Positions 10,017 to 18,804 are shown, numbered from the stretch's first letter. The stretch: 64,000 nucleotides of DNA from Cohnella sp. WQ 127256 (GCF_024519285.1 NZ_JAMZCY010000005.1:677259-741258), one strand, 5' to 3'. The notes: generated by a model from the sequence alone, not told the origin. Program-made: numbers and translations.

Positions 10017-10075
10017 GTAGAGGAAGCATCCCTTGTACACAGCCACTTTCATCGATCTACGGGAGGTGCCACCGG

Positions 10076-11323
10076 TTGAGTAATAATGACCTCATCGTCA
10101 GCCTGGACATAGGAACGTCGAAAATCCGGGTGATTATCGGGGAGATCAGCAACGGGGCCATTAACATCATTGGCGTTGGATCTGCAGATTCCGATGGAAT
10201 CCGCAAAGGCGCCATTGTAGATATTGACCAAACCGTGCAATCCATCCGCAATGCTGTTGATCATGCAGAACGCATGGTAGGCATTGGAATTAGCGAGGTT
10301 TACGTCGGGATTTCGGGTAATCATATCGCTTTGCAAAGTAATCACGGAGTTGTCGCCGTTTCCAATGAAGATCGGGAAATTGGCGAAGAAGATATTGAAC
10401 GTGTTTTGCAAGCGGCCAAAGTGGTTGCCTTACCACCTGAACGTGAAATCATTGGACTTGTTCCCAAGCAGTTTTTAGTTGACGGACTTGCGGATATTCA
10501 AGATCCACGCGGCATGATAGGTGTTCGACTCGAAGTCGAATGCACGATTATTACAGGAACTAAAGCAGCTGTACATAACCTAATGAGATGTGTAGAGAAA
10601 GCAGGTCTGCGTATTTCTGGTCTTATCTTGATGTCTTTGGCATCAGGTATGATGGCTTTAACCAAAGATGAGAAGCAAATGGGTACCGTTCTGGCAGATA
10701 TTGGTGCTGGTTCAACGACTCTTGCTATTTTCGAGGGAGGAAGCCTCGCTGCTGTTTCAACTCTACCTATCGGCGGAGATTATGTGACAAGTGATATTTG
10801 TTACGGACTCAAAACCCAAACGGAACATGCGGAAAAAATCAAACTGAAGTACGGTTGTGCCCGTACGGATGATGCTGCTGAGGATCAGAAGTTTAAAGTG
10901 ATGCGAGTCGGAAGTAATTTGGAGAAGGAATTCTCTCAATTGGATCTAGCAAACATTATTGAGCCCCGCATGCAGGAGATTTTCCAAATGATTCGCCAAG
11001 AAATTAAACGACTTGGCTATCATGAGAAAATAAACGGCTACGTGCTAACAGGCGGTTCAGTCTCTTTACCAAGCGTGCTTCCATTGGCACAGATTGAATT
11101 AGAATCCAATGTGAGAATCGCAGTGCCGGATTATATCGGCGTGAGAGATCCGTCCTTCAGCAGTGGTGTCGGCATGATTCAGTATGTAACGAAATATGTT
11201 CGAACACGCGGCGCAGTTGGAACCAAGCGTGCCCCTAAAGCGAAAGCGGCCGGAAGCACGAGTACGGCACCTAAGCCTGGCATTGTTGAATGGTTCAAGA
11301 ACATGTTTAAGGAATTTATTTAA
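10076..11323 (+). CDS. ftsA: Cell division protein FtsA
   Basis: FtsA is the actin-like ATPase that tethers FtsZ to the membrane and recruits later division proteins. The 415-residue product begins SNNDLIVSLDIGTSKIRV (phosphate-1 loop), has ADIGAGSTTLAIFEGG as phosphate-2 and GYVLTGGSVSLP as the adenosine motif. Its end, PGIVEWFKNMFKEFI, is an amphipathic membrane-targeting helix as in other FtsA proteins. Translation starts at a TTG 8 bases after GGGAGGTG. ftsZ follows after 53 bases. Confidence 0.96.
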   Translation: MSNNDLIVSLDIGTSKIRVIIGEISNGAINIIGVGSADSDGIRKGAIVDIDQTVQSIRNAVDHAERMVGIGISEVYVGISGNHIALQSNHGVVAVSNEDREIGEEDIERVLQAAKVVALPPEREIIGLVPKQFLVDGLADIQDPRGMIGVRLEVECTIITGTKAAVHNLMRCVEKAGLRISGLILMSLASGMMALTKDEKQMGTVLADIGAGSTTLAIFEGGSLAAVSTLPIGGDYVTSDICYGLKTQTEHAEKIKLKYGCARTDDAAEDQKFKVMRVGSNLEKEFSQLDLANIIEPRMQEIFQMIRQEIKRLGYHEKINGYVLTGGSVSLPSVLPLAQIELESNVRIAVPDYIGVRDPSFSSGVGMIQYVTKYVRTRGAVGTKRAPKAKAAGSTSTAPKPGIVEWFKNMFKEFI

Positions 11324-11376
11324 GCCGCCGCTTATTAAAGAACCATTCAAGCGAAGCAAGGAGGAGTTAATAAAAT

Positions 11377-12522
11377 ATGTTAGAGTTTGATTTTGAAATG
11401 GAACCACTTGCGAAAATCAAAGTCATTGGTGTCGGTGGCGGCGGCAGTAACGCTGTTAACCGTATGATTGAAAATGGTGTTAAAGGTGTCGAATTTATTA
11501 CTGTTAACACAGATGCGCAAGCTTTGCACTTAACGAAATCTGAGCAAAAGCTACAAATCGGGGACAAGCTTACCCGTGGGCTCGGAGCAGGTGCCAACCC
11601 TGATGTGGGCAAAAAGGCAGCTGAAGAATCTCGTGAATTCATTACGAATACACTTCGTTCTGCGGATATGGTGTTCGTAACGGCGGGAATGGGCGGAGGT
11701 ACTGGTACCGGTGCTGCTCCCGTTATCGCTGAGCTAGCTAAGGAATGCGGTGCTTTGACTGTTGGGGTTGTTACACGACCATTCACCTTCGAAGGTCGTA
11801 AACGCTCCGCACAAGCAGAGTTAGGCATTGAGGCCCTTAAGGAAAAAGTAGACACGCTAATCGTTATTCCTAATGACAGGTTGCTTGAGATCGTAGATAA
11901 GAAAACACCTATGATGGAAGCATTCCGAGAGGCTGATAACGTATTACGCCAAGCCGTTCAAGGGATTACCGATTTGATCGCGGTTCCGGGACTGATCAAT
12001 CTAGATTTCGCGGATGTGAAGACAATTATGTCGGAACGCGGATCTGCTTTGATGGGTATCGGACAAGCAGCAGGCGAGAATCGTGCAATGGAAGCCGCAC
12101 GAAAAGCGATATTGAGCCCGCTATTGGAAACTTCTATTGAAGGTGCTCGCGGTGTTATCATGAACATTACCGGCGGCTCGAACTTGTCTCTTTACGAAGT
12201 CAACGAGGCAGCTGAGATCGTTATCTCAGCGTCCGATCCGGAAGTGAACATGATTTTCGGAGCGAGCATTGATGAAAACTTGAAGGATGAGATTAAAGTT
12301 ACGGTTATTGCTACTGGTTTTGAACACAAAGGCCCCACACGCCGTCCAGTGTCACCACCTGTGGTTCAAGCTCAAACCGAAACGTCATACACTAGCGAGT
12401 CACGTCAAAATCCTGGTCAAAGCTCAGCGGGCAACCTGCGTCCCTTTGGCAATCAGAACTTGTCTGGTGATCAATTAGACATTCCTGCGTTTTTGCGCAA
12501 TCGTCCTCGTGGCGACAGATAG
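11377..12522 (+). CDS. ftsZ: Cell division GTPase FtsZ
   Basis: FtsZ is the tubulin homologue that forms the Z-ring. The 381-residue protein has the tubulin signature [10 protein letters not shown] at about 106-115, the T7 synergy-loop region [11 protein letters not shown], a glutamine/serine-rich linker (about 315-365) and the conserved tail DIPAFLRNR that binds FtsA, SepF and other partners. A strong AAGGAGG site precedes the ATG. It is the last gene before a terminator, as a two-gene ftsAZ unit. Confidence 0.98.
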   Translation: MLEFDFEMEPLAKIKVIGVGGGGSNAVNRMIENGVKGVEFITVNTDAQALHLTKSEQKLQIGDKLTRGLGAGANPDVGKKAAEESREFITNTLRSADMVFVTAGMGGGTGTGAAPVIAELAKECGALTVGVVTRPFTFEGRKRSAQAELGIEALKEKVDTLIVIPNDRLLEIVDKKTPMMEAFREADNVLRQAVQGITDLIAVPGLINLDFADVKTIMSERGSALMGIGQAAGENRAMEAARKAILSPLLETSIEGARGVIMNITGGSNLSLYEVNEAAEIVISASDPEVNMIFGASIDENLKDEIKVTVIATGFEHKGPTRRPVSPPVVQAQTETSYTSESRQNPGQSSAGNLRPFGNQNLSGDQLDIPAFLRNRPRGDR

Positions 12523-12549
12523 TATACAAAGTTTAATCCGTGTAGTTCC

Positions 12550-12590
12550 GAGCTTCGATTCCACATCTGTGGGGTCGGGGCTTTTTTTTA
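12550..12590 (+). terminator. Terminator after ftsZ
   Basis: A long hairpin with several G-U pairs (AGCTTCGATTCCACA against TGTGGGGTCGGGGCT) is followed by eight T residues. Confidence 0.85.
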
Positions 12591-12642
12591 TTTATACATA
12601 ATGTACAAGCTTCATGTTTATCTATTTCTATATAACCTCCGC

Positions 12643-12682
12643 AAAGTTACCGCGACGTCCGATAGACGTCGAAGGTAACTTT
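12643..12682. repeat. Imperfect 17-bp inverted repeat upstream of spoIIGA
   Basis: AAAGTTACC-GCGACGTC pairs with GACGTCGA-AGGTAACTTT around a 5-base loop, with one two-base interruption. There is no T-run after it, so it is not a typical terminator; it lies between the ftsZ terminator and the Spo0A-box-like site and might be a regulator site or a structured leader. Confidence 0.6.
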
Positions 12683-12683
12683 A

Positions 12684-12695
12684 TTTGTCGACAAA
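12684..12695. promoter_or_regulatory. Candidate Spo0A box upstream of spoIIGA
   Basis: TTTGTCGACAAA is a perfect palindrome differing by one base from the 0A-box core TGTCGAA on each strand. The spoIIG operon of B. subtilis is activated by phosphorylated Spo0A, so position and sequence agree. I could not identify a convincing -10 element. Confidence 0.45.
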
Positions 12696-12817
12696 AAAAG
12701 GTTTAGTGGGTCGGCAAGATTAGACAGACACCGAATATGAAAGCGATTATACTGGGTTCATCCATCCCGGCTTACACACCGATGGTCTTGTCGGGCGACG
12801 ATGGATGGGGGCTGCCT

Positions 12818-13780
12818 ATGACTGTATATGTAGATCTAGTCTTCTTTACGAATCTTGCCGTAGATGGTGCGGTGCTTCTCACTACAGCCAAAGTACGCCA
12901 TCTCCGACCATCCCGAAGTAGAGTATTTTCTGCTGCTTTTCTAGGGGCCCTATATGCCGCTTTAATGTTCTTGGCTCATATTCCTTACTTGTATTCCTTT
13001 GGAGCTAAGGTGTTAATCTCTCTGGCTATGGTGCTTCTGTCATTCGGGTACGGAGGGCCGCTGCAGCTTTTACGCAACTTTGGTGCCTTTTATGTGGTGA
13101 ATTTTGCAACGCTTGGCGGAGTAATCGGAATATCCTATTTGCTACAATCCGTGGATTCACCCTTGGGTGGGATGAAATATACTGCGGACGGTGGCCTGCT
13201 CTTAGAGTGGCACATGCAATTGGGATTATTTGTTACAACGTTCCTGCTTTCCATTTGGTTATTCCGAAGTACTGAAGGAACTCGTCGAAAGCGGCAAGAT
13301 CTAGAACAGTTGTTTTGGGACATTGAGATTAAAGTTGGGGACGGTAGTTGGGCTATACGTGCTCTTCTTGATACCGGGAATCGGTTGTACGAACCGTTGA
13401 CACGGATCCCGGTCATGATTATGGAGGCAAGCGTTTGGAAAGAGGAGCTGCCCTTCGGCTGGTGTGATCGTTTAAAGGGTGAGTCAGCGGACCAGCTTAT
13501 CTCCGAAATGGATGTTCAATGTTTAGAGGAATACACATGGGGGAATCGTTTCCGTCTCGTTCCCTACCGTGCCGTGAATGGAACTACTCGCCTAATGTTA
13601 GCTGTCAAACCAGATGTCGTTTTGTTGTCTCAAGAAGGACATCCCCCTCTTCAAGTAAACAGGGTTCTTATTGGTTTAGATGGAGGCACTATGTCATCCG
13701 AAGGAACTTACCGTGCCATTGTCCATCCGGACATGGCTCAAGCCGACCCCGTAGCGTCGGCTCCATCTCAACCAGCGTGA
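12818..13780 (+). CDS. spoIIGA: Pro-sigma-E processing protease SpoIIGA
   Basis: SpoIIGA is the membrane aspartic protease of the sporulation septum that cleaves pro-sigma-E once SpoIIR signals from the forespore. Five hydrophobic segments fill roughly residues 1-145, and the C-terminal protease half has the active-site [13 protein letters not shown], with the catalytic aspartate near residue 185. I chose the ATG at 12818 (GGGGG upstream, N-terminus [12 protein letters not shown] like the family); an in-frame ATG at 12737 has no ribosome binding site. It sits directly before sigE, as in B. subtilis. Confidence 0.93.
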   Translation: MTVYVDLVFFTNLAVDGAVLLTTAKVRHLRPSRSRVFSAAFLGALYAALMFLAHIPYLYSFGAKVLISLAMVLLSFGYGGPLQLLRNFGAFYVVNFATLGGVIGISYLLQSVDSPLGGMKYTADGGLLLEWHMQLGLFVTTFLLSIWLFRSTEGTRRKRQDLEQLFWDIEIKVGDGSWAIRALLDTGNRLYEPLTRIPVMIMEASVWKEELPFGWCDRLKGESADQLISEMDVQCLEEYTWGNRFRLVPYRAVNGTTRLMLAVKPDVVLLSQEGHPPLQVNRVLIGLDGGTMSSEGTYRAIVHPDMAQADPVASAPSQPA

Positions 13781-13796
13781 CAGGAGGTTAGCAAAA

Positions 13797-14519
13797 ATGT
13801 TCGTGAAAATGAAATTAAGGTCGCAATTATCGTTTTATCGCCTGTTATTCTGGTTCGGATGGAAGAACGAAGAAGTATACTACATAGGAGGAAGCGAGGC
13901 CCTACCACCGCCACTTAGCCGCGAGGAAGAAGAATACTTACTTGGACGGCTATCGACGGGAGACGCTGCAATTAGGGCCATGCTCATCGAGAGAAACTTA
14001 CGGTTAGTCGTTTATATCGCTCGTAAATTCGAGAATACAGGTATTCATATTGAAGATCTTGTGTCTATCGGAGCGATTGGTCTCATTAAAGCGGTAAATA
14101 CGTTTGATCCCGAAAAAAAAATAAAGCTAGCCACTTACGCTTCTCGCTGTATTGAGAACGAGATTCTTATGTACCTGCGTCGAAATAGTAAGACACGTAC
14201 AGAAGTTTCATTTGATGAGCCACTAAATATCGATTGGGATGGAAATGAACTTCTGCTCTCTGATGTTCTGGGTACGGAGAACGATACGATATACCGGAAC
14301 ATTGAAGAACAGGTTGATCGTAAATTGTTGCATAAAGCCTTAGACAAGCTAAGCGAAAGAGAAAGGACTATAATGGAGCTGCGATTTGGGCTTGCAGACG
14401 GAGAAGAAAAAACTCAGAAGGATGTCGCCGATTTGCTTGGAATTTCCCAATCGTATATATCTAGGCTCGAAAAAAGGATTATTAAGCGATTACGTAAGGA
14501 ATTTAACAAAATGGTTTAA
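13797..14519 (+). CDS. sigE: RNA polymerase sporulation sigma factor SigE (pro-sigma-E)
   Basis: Sigma-E drives early mother-cell transcription. The 240-residue precursor has the amphipathic pro-sequence of about 28 residues, cut before the conserved [14 protein letters not shown]. Region 2 ([22 protein letters not shown], spread over about 20 residues) and region 4 ending in [19 protein letters not shown] closely match Bacillus SigE. CAGGAGG precedes the ATG. It lies 16 bases after spoIIGA, the protease that activates it. Confidence 0.97.
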   Translation: MFVKMKLRSQLSFYRLLFWFGWKNEEVYYIGGSEALPPPLSREEEEYLLGRLSTGDAAIRAMLIERNLRLVVYIARKFENTGIHIEDLVSIGAIGLIKAVNTFDPEKKIKLATYASRCIENEILMYLRRNSKTRTEVSFDEPLNIDWDGNELLLSDVLGTENDTIYRNIEEQVDRKLLHKALDKLSERERTIMELRFGLADGEEKTQKDVADLLGISQSYISRLEKRIIKRLRKEFNKMV

Positions 14520-14563
14520 TAATTGTGAGAAAATTCGAGCAACTCTTACATTTTTCTTAATTG

Positions 14564-14590
14564 GCATATGTCTCAAACAACGGAATAAAA
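14564..14590 (+). promoter_or_regulatory. Candidate forespore (sigma-F/G type) promoter of sigG
   Basis: GCATA at 14564 and GGAATAAAA at 14582 resemble the -35 and -10 elements of sigma-F/sigma-G promoters, and spoIIIG is sigma-F dependent in B. subtilis. The 13-base gap is shorter than the usual 15, so the call is tentative. Confidence 0.35.
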
Positions 14591-14643
14591 AACCCCCTCG
14601 CGGAGATACTTTACATTAATGCTGCTCCCCGGGAGGAATCACC

Positions 14644-15426
14644 TTGACCCGTAATAAAGTGGAGATTTGTGGAGTGGACACCTCAAAGCTGCCCGTTCTA
14701 AACAATGCCGAAATGAGGGAACTTTTTCTCGCTCTGCAAACCCGAGGAGAGATCGCTGCCCGAGAGAAATTGGTAAATGGTAATTTACGTCTCGTGTTAA
14801 GTGTGATCCAGCGGTTTAATAACCGCGGAGAATTTGTCGATGATCTCTTTCAGGTCGGTTGTATTGGATTGATGAAAGCAATCGATAACTTTGATTTAAG
14901 CCAGAATGTTCGATTTTCAACCTATGCAGTACCGATGATCATCGGAGAAATTCGTCGTTACCTGAGGGACAACAATCCGATTCGTGTATCCCGGAGCTTG
15001 CGTGATATCGCTTATAAAGCGTTACAAGTAAGAGACCAATTAACGAATCAACATTCCAGAGAACCAACGATATTGGAAATTTCTCAGGTTCTGAACGTAC
15101 CGAAGGAAGATATTGTGTTTGCATTAGATGCGATTCAGGATCCAGTTTCCCTCTTTGAGCCGATCTATCATGATGGTGGTGATCCTATCTTCGTCATGGA
15201 TCAGATTAGCGACGAGCGTAACAAAGACGCTCAGTGGATTGAAGAGATCGCTCTTCGCGAAGCGATGAGGAAGCTAAATGATCGTGAAAAAATGATCCTT
15301 TCCATGCGGTTCTTCGAAGGGAAAACCCAAATGGAAGTCGCCGATGAGATCGGTATTTCACAAGCCCAGGTTTCTCGTTTGGAGAAATCAGCTATTCAAC
15401 AAATGCAAAAGCATGTTAAAACTTAA
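14644..15426 (+). CDS. sigG: RNA polymerase sporulation sigma factor SigG
   Basis: Sigma-G drives late forespore genes. The 260-residue product begins TRNKVEICGVDTSKLPVL, the hallmark N-terminus of SigG that includes the segment recognised by anti-sigma factors, followed by region 2 (NLRLVLSVIQRF, DDLFQVGCIGLMKAI), region 3 and region 4 (ISQAQVSRLEKSA). The start is a TTG, 7 bases after GGGAGGA. The gene closes the spoIIGA-sigE-sigG block and ends in a strong terminator. Confidence 0.97.
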   Translation: MTRNKVEICGVDTSKLPVLNNAEMRELFLALQTRGEIAAREKLVNGNLRLVLSVIQRFNNRGEFVDDLFQVGCIGLMKAIDNFDLSQNVRFSTYAVPMIIGEIRRYLRDNNPIRVSRSLRDIAYKALQVRDQLTNQHSREPTILEISQVLNVPKEDIVFALDAIQDPVSLFEPIYHDGGDPIFVMDQISDERNKDAQWIEEIALREAMRKLNDREKMILSMRFFEGKTQMEVADEIGISQAQVSRLEKSAIQQMQKHVKT

Positions 15427-15439
15427 GCTACAAGTATGT

Positions 15440-15478
15440 GAAGAGGATGGAGGTGACTCCATCCTCTTCTTCTTTTTA
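15440..15478 (+). terminator. Terminator after sigG
   Basis: A perfect 13-bp stem (GAAGAGGATGGAG) with a GTGA loop is followed by TTCTTTTT. Confidence 0.95.
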
Positions 15479-15608
15479 CTTTTTTACTGCACCGAGAAGC
15501 TTATTCCACTAATTTGTTTCATTCTATTTGAAAAAATAAATTTACAATTATTTACCAATTACCTGGTACCGGAGCTTTTTGGTGATGTCCCCTCAGTAAC
15601 CTCTATAG

Positions 15609-15629
15609 CCATTATCCCCTTCTCTCAGT
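15609..15629 (+). repeat. Single forward copy of the dispersed 21-bp motif
   Basis: This site reads CCATTATCCCCTTCTCTCAG plus T. The same motif recurs in reverse orientation at 17315-17499 and in both orientations at 41071-41457. The bases between the sigG terminator and this site (15479-15608) hold nothing I recognise. Confidence 0.8.
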
Positions 15630-15641
15630 TATAAGCGAGAA

Positions 15642-15757
15642 CCCCGAGAGCCCCGAGAGCCCCGAGAGCCCCGAGAGCCCCGAGAGCCCCGAGAGCCCCG
15701 AGAGCCCCGAGAGCCCCGAGAGCCCCGAGAGCCCCGAGAGCCCCGAGAGCCCCGAGA
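15642..15757. repeat. Perfect 9-bp tandem repeat (CCCCGAGAG)
   Basis: Twelve identical, uninterrupted copies of CCCCGAGAG are followed by a partial thirteenth. The period is a multiple of three and keeps minus-strand frames open (Leu-Ser-Gly repeats), but those frames have no ribosome binding site. The lack of any sequence drift points to recent expansion or active slippage. Confidence 0.97.
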
Positions 15758-15957
15758 AGAAAAACAAGGAGTACCCAGGGCAACTCAAAGCTAAAGACCA
15801 GTAAGCAGTACTCGCAAGCAAAATAGTATCAAGTAGCATACCCATGAGCTCAAACAAAAGCAGCTCATGAAGTAGAGCCCGAAGTTTCACTTAAGTGCAT
15901 CAGGACCCGCAAGTAGAACTAAGTGAACCACGAGCTGAACCTGTAGTCAGAACCAAG

Positions 15958-16157
15958 CAGAACCCACAATCAGAACCCACAATCAGAACCCACAAAATCA
16001 GAACCCACAGGAGCAGAACCCACAAGAGCAGAACCCACAAGAGCAGAACCCACAAGAGCAGAACCCACAAGAGCAGAACCCACAAGAGCAGAACCCACAA
16101 GAGCAGAACCCACAAGAGTAGAACCCACAAGAGTAGAACCCACAAGCAGAACCACAA
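15958..16157. repeat. 13-15-bp tandem repeat (CAGAACCCACAAGAG)
   Basis: About 13 copies: two 13-bp units, then 15-bp units, seven of which (16014-16118) are identical, ending in two variants with T in place of the first C and a partial copy. The frames it opens on both strands (Arg-Thr-His-Lys-Ser on plus; Leu-Leu-Trp-Val on minus) lack ribosome binding sites, so I treat it as a non-coding minisatellite. Bases 15758-15957 hold only degenerate related sequence. Confidence 0.95.
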
Positions 16158-16243
16158 ATTGAATCGTGATCAAATTTTTTCTTTTTACGAAGTCTGAGTG
16201 CATGAGTTTTGAATATGGTTTGTAAATTAAAGGAATAGTTAGG

Positions 16244-17167
16244 TCAGCCAGCTGTGTTCAAAAGTCCGATATAGTTTCGCTTATGTATAGCGGAATTATC
16301 TACACGACTAATTAGTGTGGGATATTTAATAGTTGGGGATGTTGCACATAGAAGTACAAGTGTTTCATAGGTGTTAGAGTTACGTTTTACCGCATTGAAA
16401 GTGAAGCAATACTGATCAAGATAAGATTGCAAATGCTTTGAACCAATACCGTTAAAAATAGTGTTGATCCATTCAGAAGCAATGGCACAGCTTCGAATAA
16501 GAGACCATTCTCGATTACGACTAAATTTCTGAATTACAACTGAAATGTCACTGACGGCAGGATCGACGTGTTGTGAAACAAAGGAGAGACCTCCGGAAGG
16601 GGTAATACGATCATAAACGAGGTGTTCATCTGGGACTTGTTTGATTTTGAGATGTGTAATTTGATTGCTGTTATCAAAGGAGCCACCAGCGAGTAAGGGC
16701 TGTTCTTGAGGATGACGGTAAATCGTCGGATTATAAGGTCGTCCGTAGACCCCCCAGTTAACCCGTACTAGACCAGAGAGCATTTCTTTAGAGTCTGTGT
16801 AAGACATGGCATGACGAATTTTATGACAGATGAGCCAGGCGGTTTTGTAGGTCGTGCCTATAATGGAGGCCAATCGAGTAGCGCTAATGCCCTGTGGTGT
16901 AGAGTGAAGAAAAAATGCTTGAAACCAAAGTTTTAAAGGTGTTCGACTGCCTTCCATAACTGTACCCGAAATAAGTGAAGTTTGGACATGACAAGATGTA
17001 CACTCAAATAAGGGTAATTTGCGAGAGCGTATCAAATAAAAATAGGGGTGATTGCAGCAAGGACAACTAAATCCATTTGGCCATCGAGCGGAGAACAAAG
17101 CGTTAATGCAGGTTTCTTCATTGTTAAACTTTTGGCAGAAAAGATCGTAGGTTAAGGTTTCGTCCAC
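16244..17167 (-). CDS. IS1595/ISXO2-like transposase, probably catalytically inactive
   Basis: The 307-residue product has the N-terminal zinc ribbon of IS1595-family transposases (CPCC at about 35-38 and CTSC at about 56-59), then LISGTVMEGSRTPLKLWF and SATRLASIIGTTYKTAWLICHKIRHAM, all typical. Where the family has the first catalytic aspartate (usually VDETYxGG) this protein reads VRVNWGVYGRP, and the usual second aspartate and HTN..E segment are not recognisable, although the C-terminal SYLDQYCFTFNAVKR survives. The frame is nevertheless intact. It lies alone between minisatellites and dispersed repeats; I found no clear terminal inverted repeats or target duplication. A domesticated protein or an old relic are both possible. 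Confidence 0.75.
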   Translation of the reverse strand: MDETLTYDLFCQKFNNEETCINALFSARWPNGFSCPCCNHPYFYLIRSRKLPLFECTSCHVQTSLISGTVMEGSRTPLKLWFQAFFLHSTPQGISATRLASIIGTTYKTAWLICHKIRHAMSYTDSKEMLSGLVRVNWGVYGRPYNPTIYRHPQEQPLLAGGSFDNSNQITHLKIKQVPDEHLVYDRITPSGGLSFVSQHVDPAVSDISVVIQKFSRNREWSLIRSCAIASEWINTIFNGIGSKHLQSYLDQYCFTFNAVKRNSNTYETLVLLCATSPTIKYPTLISRVDNSAIHKRNYIGLLNTAG

Positions 17168-17314
17168 TTCAATTCACCACCTAAATAGGAACGTTTGTTC
17201 TCTTTTATATTACTGGAAATATTATAATTTCACAAGAAGTTTTGAAGAAATATTTGTTTTTTTTCAATAGGTGGGTGGTGGGAAGTATGAGTAGATCGAA
17301 ATTCACTTTGGACT

Positions 17315-17499
17315 ACTGAGTGTGGGGATAATGGACCTAAGGGTAGGCAGAAAGAGGATTCATATTTCAAACTGAGTGAAGGGGATAAAAGGCATAAAGA
17401 AATATGAATCAATTCCGAAACTGAGCGAGGGGGATAATGGATATAAGCAAATTGGGGGGAGAGAATTGTAAAAAGGAAACTGAGCGAGGGGGATAGTGG
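17315..17499 (-). repeat. Array of four reverse copies of the dispersed 21-bp motif
   Basis: Copies at 17315-17334, 17371-17392, 17420-17440 and 17479-17499 read ACTGAGNGNGGGGATARTGG with small variations, spaced 49-59 bases apart. Intervening sequence shares the words ATATTTC/ATATGAATC/ATATAAGC but is less regular than in the 41-kb array. A minus-strand open frame across the array is a by-product of the repeats. The rest of 17168-17619 is AT-rich without a recognisable gene. Confidence 0.85.
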
Positions 17500-17619
17500 A
17501 AATAGGAGTCCACGAATATATTGTTCCTTATGCATCTTATGCCGTACATTTTTCCAGACTGGCTCATATATTTAATATTAGGGTACAAATGTCCTGTCGA
17601 CTGACTGGGGGCGAGGAAT

Positions 17620-17898
17620 TTGAAAATTTCCGATTTTCAAACGAAGGACGTAATCAATATAGTGGATGGAAAAAAACTTGGGCAGGTTAGCGATCTGGAA
17701 CTGGATTTACGTCAAGGACGAATAGATTCGATTGTTGTACCAACGTCTACACGCTTGTTTGGCATGTTTGGCGGGGGTAACGATGTCATCATCCCATGGA
17801 AAAATATTGTGAAAATTGGTACGGATGTCGTGCTCGTGCGATTGGACGATGCAAAGATATACAGGCTTGAAGATGGAGAGCAGCATTCTGGAAGGTAG
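17620..17898 (+). CDS. ylmC: YlmC/YmxH-family PRC-barrel sporulation protein
   Basis: A 92-residue PRC-barrel protein: MKISDFQTKDVINIVDGKKLGQ, spread over 22 residues, and the later GRIDSIVVP and DVIIPWKNIVKIG match the YlmC/YmxH family, which is specific to endospore formers; the molecular role is not established. The start is a TTG. It begins the ylm cluster and is separated from sigG by the repeat-rich insertion. A short GCGCC/GGCGC hairpin with TTTC follows at 17898-17920 and may be a weak terminator. Confidence 0.85.
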   Translation: MKISDFQTKDVINIVDGKKLGQVSDLELDLRQGRIDSIVVPTSTRLFGMFGGGNDVIIPWKNIVKIGTDVVLVRLDDAKIYRLEDGEQHSGR

Positions 17899-17966
17899 CG
17901 CGCCAAAGGCGCGTTTCTTCCGATTGCAGGGGAGCTATGGTAAACTGTTGTTGGAGGTGTAATTTG

Positions 17967-18797
17967 TTGGAACCGTTTCAATTACGCGAGGAAAACGAGG
18001 AGTCATCGTTGTTGATGTTGCAGTCATGGTGCGACTTAGACGGAGTAACAGCCGGCTTTACGACTAGACATGCCATGAACACTGCACTCCACGTGGGAGA
18101 TGACCCGATTAAAGTTGTAGATCGCCGCTCAAGGGTTATGAATCAGTTAGATTGGAAAGTTGAAGCTTTTACTTGTGCAGAGCAGGTGCACGGAAATCAA
18201 GTACACGTGGTCACTTCAGAAGATGTGGGCAGTGGTCGATCGGATCGCGAAAGTGCAATTCAGAATACGGATGCACTCATTACAAATGAATCCGACGTGT
18301 TACTTGCGATGTATTTTGCTGATTGCGTGCCATTATATTTTTATGATCCTGTGACTGGAAGTATGGGGCTTGCACATGCGGGATGGAAGGGTACTGTCTT
18401 CGAAATTGCTGTTAAAACAGTTGAGAAAATGTGTGCAACATTCGGAGTCAAATCAGAAAATTTACTTGCAGCCATAGGGCCTTCTATCGGGAGCTGCTGT
18501 TATGAAGTAGATCAAAATGTACTTCGGCACGTTCACCCGTTATTAGATTCGTTAAGAGATGGTAATGATTTAATAGATGAGACAAGTGTCATTAAACCAA
18601 CATCAAAGGAAAGTCATGCATATCTTGACTTGAAACATTTAAACCGACAACTTATGATAAAAGCAGGAATTTTGCCGAGCCGCATCGAAATGTCTTCATG
18701 GTGTACAAGCTGTCGTTCGGACCTGTTGTTTTCCCATCGGAAAGAAAATGGGATAACGGGACGGATGATGAGTTGGCTGGGAAGGAAATCGAGGTGA
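17967..18797 (+). CDS. ylmD: Peptidoglycan editing factor / multicopper polyphenol oxidoreductase-fold protein YlmD (PgeF/YfiH family)
   Basis: The YfiH/LACC1 family acts as purine nucleoside phosphorylase/adenosine deaminase-type enzymes and, as PgeF in E. coli, prevents misincorporation into the wall precursor. The metal ligands are visible: His in CAEQVHG, Cys in FADCVPL and His in LAHAGWKG. I prefer the TTG at 17967 with GGAGGTGT six bases upstream (276 residues, like B. subtilis YlmD) over the ATG at 17937, whose purine-rich site is too close. ylmE follows after 7 bases. Confidence 0.9.
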   Translation: MEPFQLREENEESSLLMLQSWCDLDGVTAGFTTRHAMNTALHVGDDPIKVVDRRSRVMNQLDWKVEAFTCAEQVHGNQVHVVTSEDVGSGRSDRESAIQNTDALITNESDVLLAMYFADCVPLYFYDPVTGSMGLAHAGWKGTVFEIAVKTVEKMCATFGVKSENLLAAIGPSIGSCCYEVDQNVLRHVHPLLDSLRDGNDLIDETSVIKPTSKESHAYLDLKHLNRQLMIKAGILPSRIEMSSWCTSCRSDLLFSHRKENGITGRMMSWLGRKSR

Positions 18798-18804
18798 TCG
18801 TTTC

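Noticed and set aside
12737..12817. 27-codon N-terminal extension of SpoIIGA
   Set aside because: No ribosome binding site before 12737 and the family N-terminus begins at the ATG at 12818.
15612..15890. Leu-Ser-Gly repeat frame on the minus strand
   Set aside because: The 9-bp period keeps frames open; no ribosome binding site precedes the start.
15895..16197. Arg-Thr-His-Lys-Ser repeat frame on the plus strand
   Set aside because: By-product of the 15-bp minisatellite; no ribosome binding site and no similarity outside the repeat.
17230..17535. Minus-strand frame of 101 codons
   Set aside because: It is opened by the repeated 21-bp motif, has no ribosome binding site and a composition that merely mirrors the repeats.
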